From an uncultured Selenomonas sp. (GTDB lineage Bacteria > Bacillota > Negativicutes > Selenomonadales > Selenomonadaceae), in contig CALYVJ010000045.1 in assembly GCA_945494195.1 (NCBI GenBank), positions 1-9,776 of the forward strand: a DNA stretch of 9,776 bases, given 5' to 3'. Under the pieces are notes generated by a model that was given only the letters and a program-made list of their open reading frames with translations, had not been told where the DNA came from and made no database searches. Every line of letters starts with the position of its first letter. The stretch's first letter is position 1. A program made the position numbers and the translations under genes. Below are positions 7,385 through 9,776 of the stretch, piece by piece.

Positions 7385-7570
7385 TTAGTCTGCGATTTCT
7401 TCTACTGCGATCAGATGCTCAACTTTGTGGAGCTGGCCACGGATGGCCGGGTTGTCCGGAAGCTCAACAACAGAGTTGATTTTGCGCAGGCCCAGAGCGC
7501 GAACCGTCTTGCGCTGCGTTTCCGGGCGGCCGATGAGGCTTCTTTTAAGCGTAACTTTAACTTTTGCCAT
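7385..7570 (-). CDS. rpmD: 50S ribosomal protein L30
   Basis: A 61-residue protein with the L30 core: [11 protein letters not shown], then [16 protein letters not shown], and an ending with [11 protein letters not shown]. It is a small ferredoxin-like-fold 23S rRNA-binding protein, absent from some bacterial groups but usual in Bacillota. The ATG follows TAGGAGG and is 14 nt after rpsE. rplO follows at 23 nt. I see nothing unusual. Confidence 0.97.
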   Translation of the reverse strand: MAKVKVTLKRSLIGRPETQRKTVRALGLRKINSVVELPDNPAIRGQLHKVEHLIAVEEIAD

Positions 7571-7584
7571 TGTACAGCCTCCTA

Positions 7585-8091
7585 TTAACCTAAGATTTCC
7601 TGAACCGTTTTGCCACGGAGCTCTGCAACCGCTTCTGCATTCTTCAGAGCCTTGAGGCCTTCAACCGTTGCACGAACCATGTTGTTCGGGTTGGAAGAAC
7701 CGAGGGACTTCGTCAGAATATCTTTGATACCTGCAAGCTCGAGTACGGCACGAGCCGGGCCACCAGCGATGACACCAGTACCTTTTGCAGCCGGTTTAAG
7801 CATTACGCGGCCAGCACCGAAGATACCAACCATTTCATGAGGAATCGTGCGCTCATCGAGGAGAGAAACCTCTACAAGATTTTTCTTTGCATCCTCAACG
7901 CCTTTACGGATTGCCTCCGGAACCTCAGCAGCTTTGCCGAGGCCAACGCCAACTTTGCCTTTCTTGTTGCCAACAACGACAAGGGCGCTGAACGAGAAGC
8001 GACGGCCGCCTTTGACGACTTTAGCTACTCGATTGATATATACAACTTTCTCCTCAAACTCTGGAGCTTCGTTGTCCATATTTCTAGCCAT
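7585..8091 (-). CDS. rpsE: 30S ribosomal protein S5
   Basis: The 168-residue S5 has an N-terminal double-stranded RNA-binding domain (about 18-85) with the spectinomycin-loop segment [13 protein letters not shown] near 25-37, and a C-terminal domain with [13 protein letters not shown] near 104-116. It acts in translational fidelity and in helicase activity at the mRNA entry site with S3 and S4. The loop residues are intact, so no spectinomycin-resistance change of the usual deletion type is visible. The ATG follows AAGGAGGT at about 6 nt. It is 25 nt after rplR and 14 nt before rpmD. Confidence 0.98.
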   Translation of the reverse strand: MARNMDNEAPEFEEKVVYINRVAKVVKGGRRFSFSALVVVGNKKGKVGVGLGKAAEVPEAIRKGVEDAKKNLVEVSLLDERTIPHEMVGIFGAGRVMLKPAAKGTGVIAGGPARAVLELAGIKDILTKSLGSSNPNNMVRATVEGLKALKNAEAVAELRGKTVQEILG

Positions 8092-8116
8092 TCATTTACC
8101 TCCTTATATCGATGAT

Positions 8117-8476
8117 TTAGAATTTCAGACCAGCTTCACGAGCGGCCTCAGCCAGAGCAGCAACACGGCCATGGTAAACATAACCGCCACGGTCGAATAC
8201 GACCTCTTTGATGCCCTTTTCGAGAGCACGTTTAGCGACTTCAGCACCGACAGCTTTTGCAGCCTCGATGTTACCACCGTAGTTCTCGAAACCCTTATCC
8301 TGGGAGCTAGCGGACACGAGCGTCACGCCGTTCTCATCATCAATGACCTGAGCGTAAATGTTTGCCAGGCTGCGATAAACGTTGAGGCGCGGACGAGCTG
8401 CCGTACCTGCGATATGGTTGCGGACACGCAGATGACGTTTCTGACGTGCCTTATTCTTATCTGCTTTAAGAAGCAC
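8117..8476 (-). CDS. rplR: 50S ribosomal protein L18
   Basis: The 119-residue L18 binds 5S rRNA with L5 and joins it to the large subunit in the central protuberance. The core R-K-R-H-L-R-V-R-type start is seen here as [11 protein letters not shown]. It is followed by R-P-R-L-N-V-Y-R-S and the C-terminal [24 protein letters not shown], all standard. The start is GTG, with AAAGGAG 9 nt upstream; no in-frame ATG is better placed. It lies 30 nt after rplF. Confidence 0.97.
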   Translation of the reverse strand: MLLKADKNKARQKRHLRVRNHIAGTAARPRLNVYRSLANIYAQVIDDENGVTLVSASSQDKGFENYGGNIEAAKAVGAEVAKRALEKGIKEVVFDRGGYVYHGRVAALAEAAREAGLKF

Positions 8477-8506
8477 AGGGATTCACTCCTTTCTCGAATC
8501 AGTACC

Positions 8507-9058
8507 TTATTTCTTACCCTTTGCGCCAGCTTTACCCTCTTTACGACGGATATGCTCGCCAGCATATTTGATACCTTTGCCTTTGTACGGCTCCGGCTCA
8601 CGGAAGCTGCGGATCTCTGCAGCAATCTGGCCAACGACCTCTTTATCGATACCAGAAACCGTGATAGCGTTCGCAGACGGGCACTCGAATTTGATGCCCT
8701 GCGGCGGCTCAACAACAACCGGGTGAGAGAAACCAAGGGACAGGTTCAGCGTGTTACCCTTAAGCTGGGCACGGTAGCCGACACCATTGATTTCGAGATT
8801 CTTGGAGAAACCTTCCGTTACACCAACAACCATGTTGTTGATGAGGGAACGGGACAGACCATGGAGAGATCTGTGGTTCTTATCGTCGGACGGACGCTCA
8901 ACTTTGCAGATTGCGCCATCGACAGTTACTTTAATATCCGGATGAATATGGCGGGAAAGTTCACCTTTCGGGCCCTTTACTTTGACCAGATTGTCCTCGC
9001 CAACCGTAACAGTTACGCCAGCTGGGATTTCAATCGGTGCATTACCAATTCTTGACAT
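8507..9058 (-). CDS. rplF: 50S ribosomal protein L6
   Basis: The 183-residue L6 has two related domains (about 1-80 and 85-165) that contact 23S rRNA near the sarcin-ricin loop and the factor-binding site. It starts M-S-R-I-G-N-A-P-I and shows the second-domain motif [14 protein letters not shown] near 151-164, followed by a lysine-rich tail. The ATG follows AGGAGGTG. rpsH ends 24 nt upstream and rplR begins 30 nt downstream. Confidence 0.98.
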   Translation of the reverse strand: MSRIGNAPIEIPAGVTVTVGEDNLVKVKGPKGELSRHIHPDIKVTVDGAICKVERPSDDKNHRSLHGLSRSLINNMVVGVTEGFSKNLEINGVGYRAQLKGNTLNLSLGFSHPVVVEPPQGIKFECPSANAITVSGIDKEVVGQIAAEIRSFREPEPYKGKGIKYAGEHIRRKEGKAGAKGKK

Positions 9059-9082
9059 CTGTACACCTCCTGACTACTTCGA

Positions 9083-9481
9083 TTACCAAACGTATGCAAC
9101 GACTTCGCCGCCGAGACCAGCTTTACGAGCCTGCTTGTCGCTCATGATTCCCTTGGACGTGGAAATGATAGCGATGCCGAGGCCGCCGAGAACGCGCGGG
9201 AGCTCATCGTGTTTAGCATACTGACGAAGACCAGGCTTCGAGATGCGTTTGATACCGGAAATAACCTTCTCACGGTTCGGGCCGTATTTGAGGGAAACAG
9301 TAATAACACCCTGTTTGTTGTCCTCAGTGAAGGTGTAGTCATTGATGAAACCCTCTTCCTTCAGGACCTCTGCGATAGCGGTCTTGACTTTGGAACCCGG
9401 GATTTCAACACTCTCGTGGAATACATTGTTTGCATTGCGCAAACGAGTCAGCATATCTGCAATAGGATCAGTCATTGCCAT
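9083..9481 (-). CDS. rpsH: 30S ribosomal protein S8
   Basis: The 132-residue S8 binds helix 21 of 16S rRNA early in assembly. In E. coli it also represses this operon by binding the rplE mRNA; that site would be mostly outside this window. It has [14 protein letters not shown] at 5-18 and the rRNA-binding loop [13 protein letters not shown] near 107-119, and ends G-G-E-V-V-A-Y-V-W. Two in-frame ATGs lie two codons apart. I chose the first because AGGAGG lies 11 nt before it, against 17 nt before the second. Confidence 0.97.
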   Translation of the reverse strand: MAMTDPIADMLTRLRNANNVFHESVEIPGSKVKTAIAEVLKEEGFINDYTFTEDNKQGVITVSLKYGPNREKVISGIKRISKPGLRQYAKHDELPRVLGGLGIAIISTSKGIMSDKQARKAGLGGEVVAYVW

Positions 9482-9513
9482 TGAATCGATATCCTCCTTT
9501 TATCTTTAAATAA

Positions 9514-9699
9514 TTACCAGCTGGCTTTGGTTACGCCAGGAATAGCGCCTTTGTAGCTCTGCTCACGGAAGCAGATACGGCACATGTCGAATTTACGCAT
9601 GTAACCGTGCGGACGGCCGCAGATTTTGCAACGATTATAAGCGCGCGTGGAGAATTTCGGCTCTTTGCTCCACTTTTCTACCATAGACTTCTTAGCCAA
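9514..9699 (-). CDS. rpsN: 30S ribosomal protein S14, zinc type
   Basis: The 61-residue short form of S14 (rpsZ-type) carries a complete zinc ribbon with C24, C27, C40 and C43, and the standard [11 protein letters not shown] segment. S14 sits in the head of the small subunit beside S3 and S10. The start codon is TTG, chosen because AAGGAGGT lies 8 nt upstream and A-K-K-S follows as in family members. The next in-frame ATG is only at codon 6 and has no Shine-Dalgarno. The Shine-Dalgarno overlaps the rplE stop (TAAGGAGG), 14 nt away, which suggests coupled translation. Confidence 0.97.
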   Translation of the reverse strand: MAKKSMVEKWSKEPKFSTRAYNRCKICGRPHGYMRKFDMCRICFREQSYKGAIPGVTKASW

Positions 9700-9713
9700 A
9701 TTTCCTTACCTCC

Positions 9714-9776
9714 TTATGCACTGAACGGCATACCCATGAGTTTCAGGAGCTCTCTGGCTTCTTCATCCGTCTGTGC
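9714..9776 (-). CDS. rplE: 50S ribosomal protein L5, C-terminal end only
   Basis: Twenty codons and a TAA stop are visible; the rest lies beyond the window. The residues D-E-E-A-R-E-L-L-K-L-M-G-M-P-F form the conserved L5 C-terminus. L5 holds 5S rRNA in the central protuberance and contacts P-site tRNA and S13. Its position directly before rpsN is the usual spc-operon order, which supports the call despite the short length. The stop codon overlaps the rpsN Shine-Dalgarno. Confidence 0.95.
   Translation of the reverse strand, partial: AQTDEEARELLKLMGMPFSA

Noticed and set aside
7847..9055. A 402-codon open frame on the plus strand
   Set aside because: It lies wholly opposite rpsE, rplR and rplF, which are unmistakable conserved proteins. 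It has no recognisable domain and no Shine-Dalgarno, so it is a mirror-frame artefact.
1563..9776. Recurring 14-nt gaps between genes (rplE-rpsN, rpsE-rpmD, secY-adk, rpoA-rplQ)
   Set aside because: The spacing is what a stop codon followed by a Shine-Dalgarno and start codon needs, so it reflects compaction rather than a separate signal.

Overview
The window is almost entirely one strand of conserved translation and secretion genes. Everything real reads on the minus strand, so transcription runs from base 9776 towards base 1. The order is rplE (3' end only), rpsN, rpsH, rplF, rplR, rpsE, rpmD, rplO, secY, adk, infA, rpmJ, rpsM, rpsK, rpsD, rpoA, rplQ. This is the fused spc-alpha ribosomal cluster of Gram-positive-type bacteria. 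A rho-independent terminator follows rplQ. After a gap of about 300 bases without a gene comes an incomplete NlpC/P60 cell-wall hydrolase gene that leaves the window at base 1.

Organism (inference): the order secY-adk-infA-rpmJ-rpsM-rpsK-rpsD-rpoA-rplQ, the 61-residue zinc-type S14, the zinc-finger LID of adenylate kinase and the strong AGGAGG Shine-Dalgarno sites all point to Bacillota. The protein sequences and the SH3-NlpC/P60 neighbour look like the Negativicutes (Selenomonas-like relatives), but that finer placement is a judgement from memory and not a search result. Base composition is close to half G+C.

Layout: bases 9776-5004 hold the spc part, with gaps of 1-32 nt between genes, so it is probably one transcript with translational coupling (rplO and secY are 1 nt apart). 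Bases 5003-4814 are a 190-nt gap between adk and infA. Many Bacillota have map (methionine aminopeptidase) and often a small KOW-domain gene here; this window has neither. The gap instead contains a 17-bp hairpin and, directly before the infA Shine-Dalgarno, a second set of nested inverted repeats plus a possible anti-Shine-Dalgarno. Bases 4594-4469, between infA and rpmJ, hold a good extended -10 promoter candidate, so rpmJ-rplQ may have its own transcription start. Bases 4468-1563 are the alpha part, again tightly packed. Bases 1562-1471 contain three successive hairpins, the last being the terminator.

The genes act together: r-proteins of both subunits, initiation factor IF-1, the alpha subunit of RNA polymerase, the SecY channel that receives secreted and membrane proteins from the ribosome, and adenylate kinase for nucleotide balance. 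I found no mobile element, CRISPR array, tRNA or rRNA. The points most worth a second look are all non-coding: the adk-infA leader, the infA-rpmJ promoter region and the rplQ 3' end.
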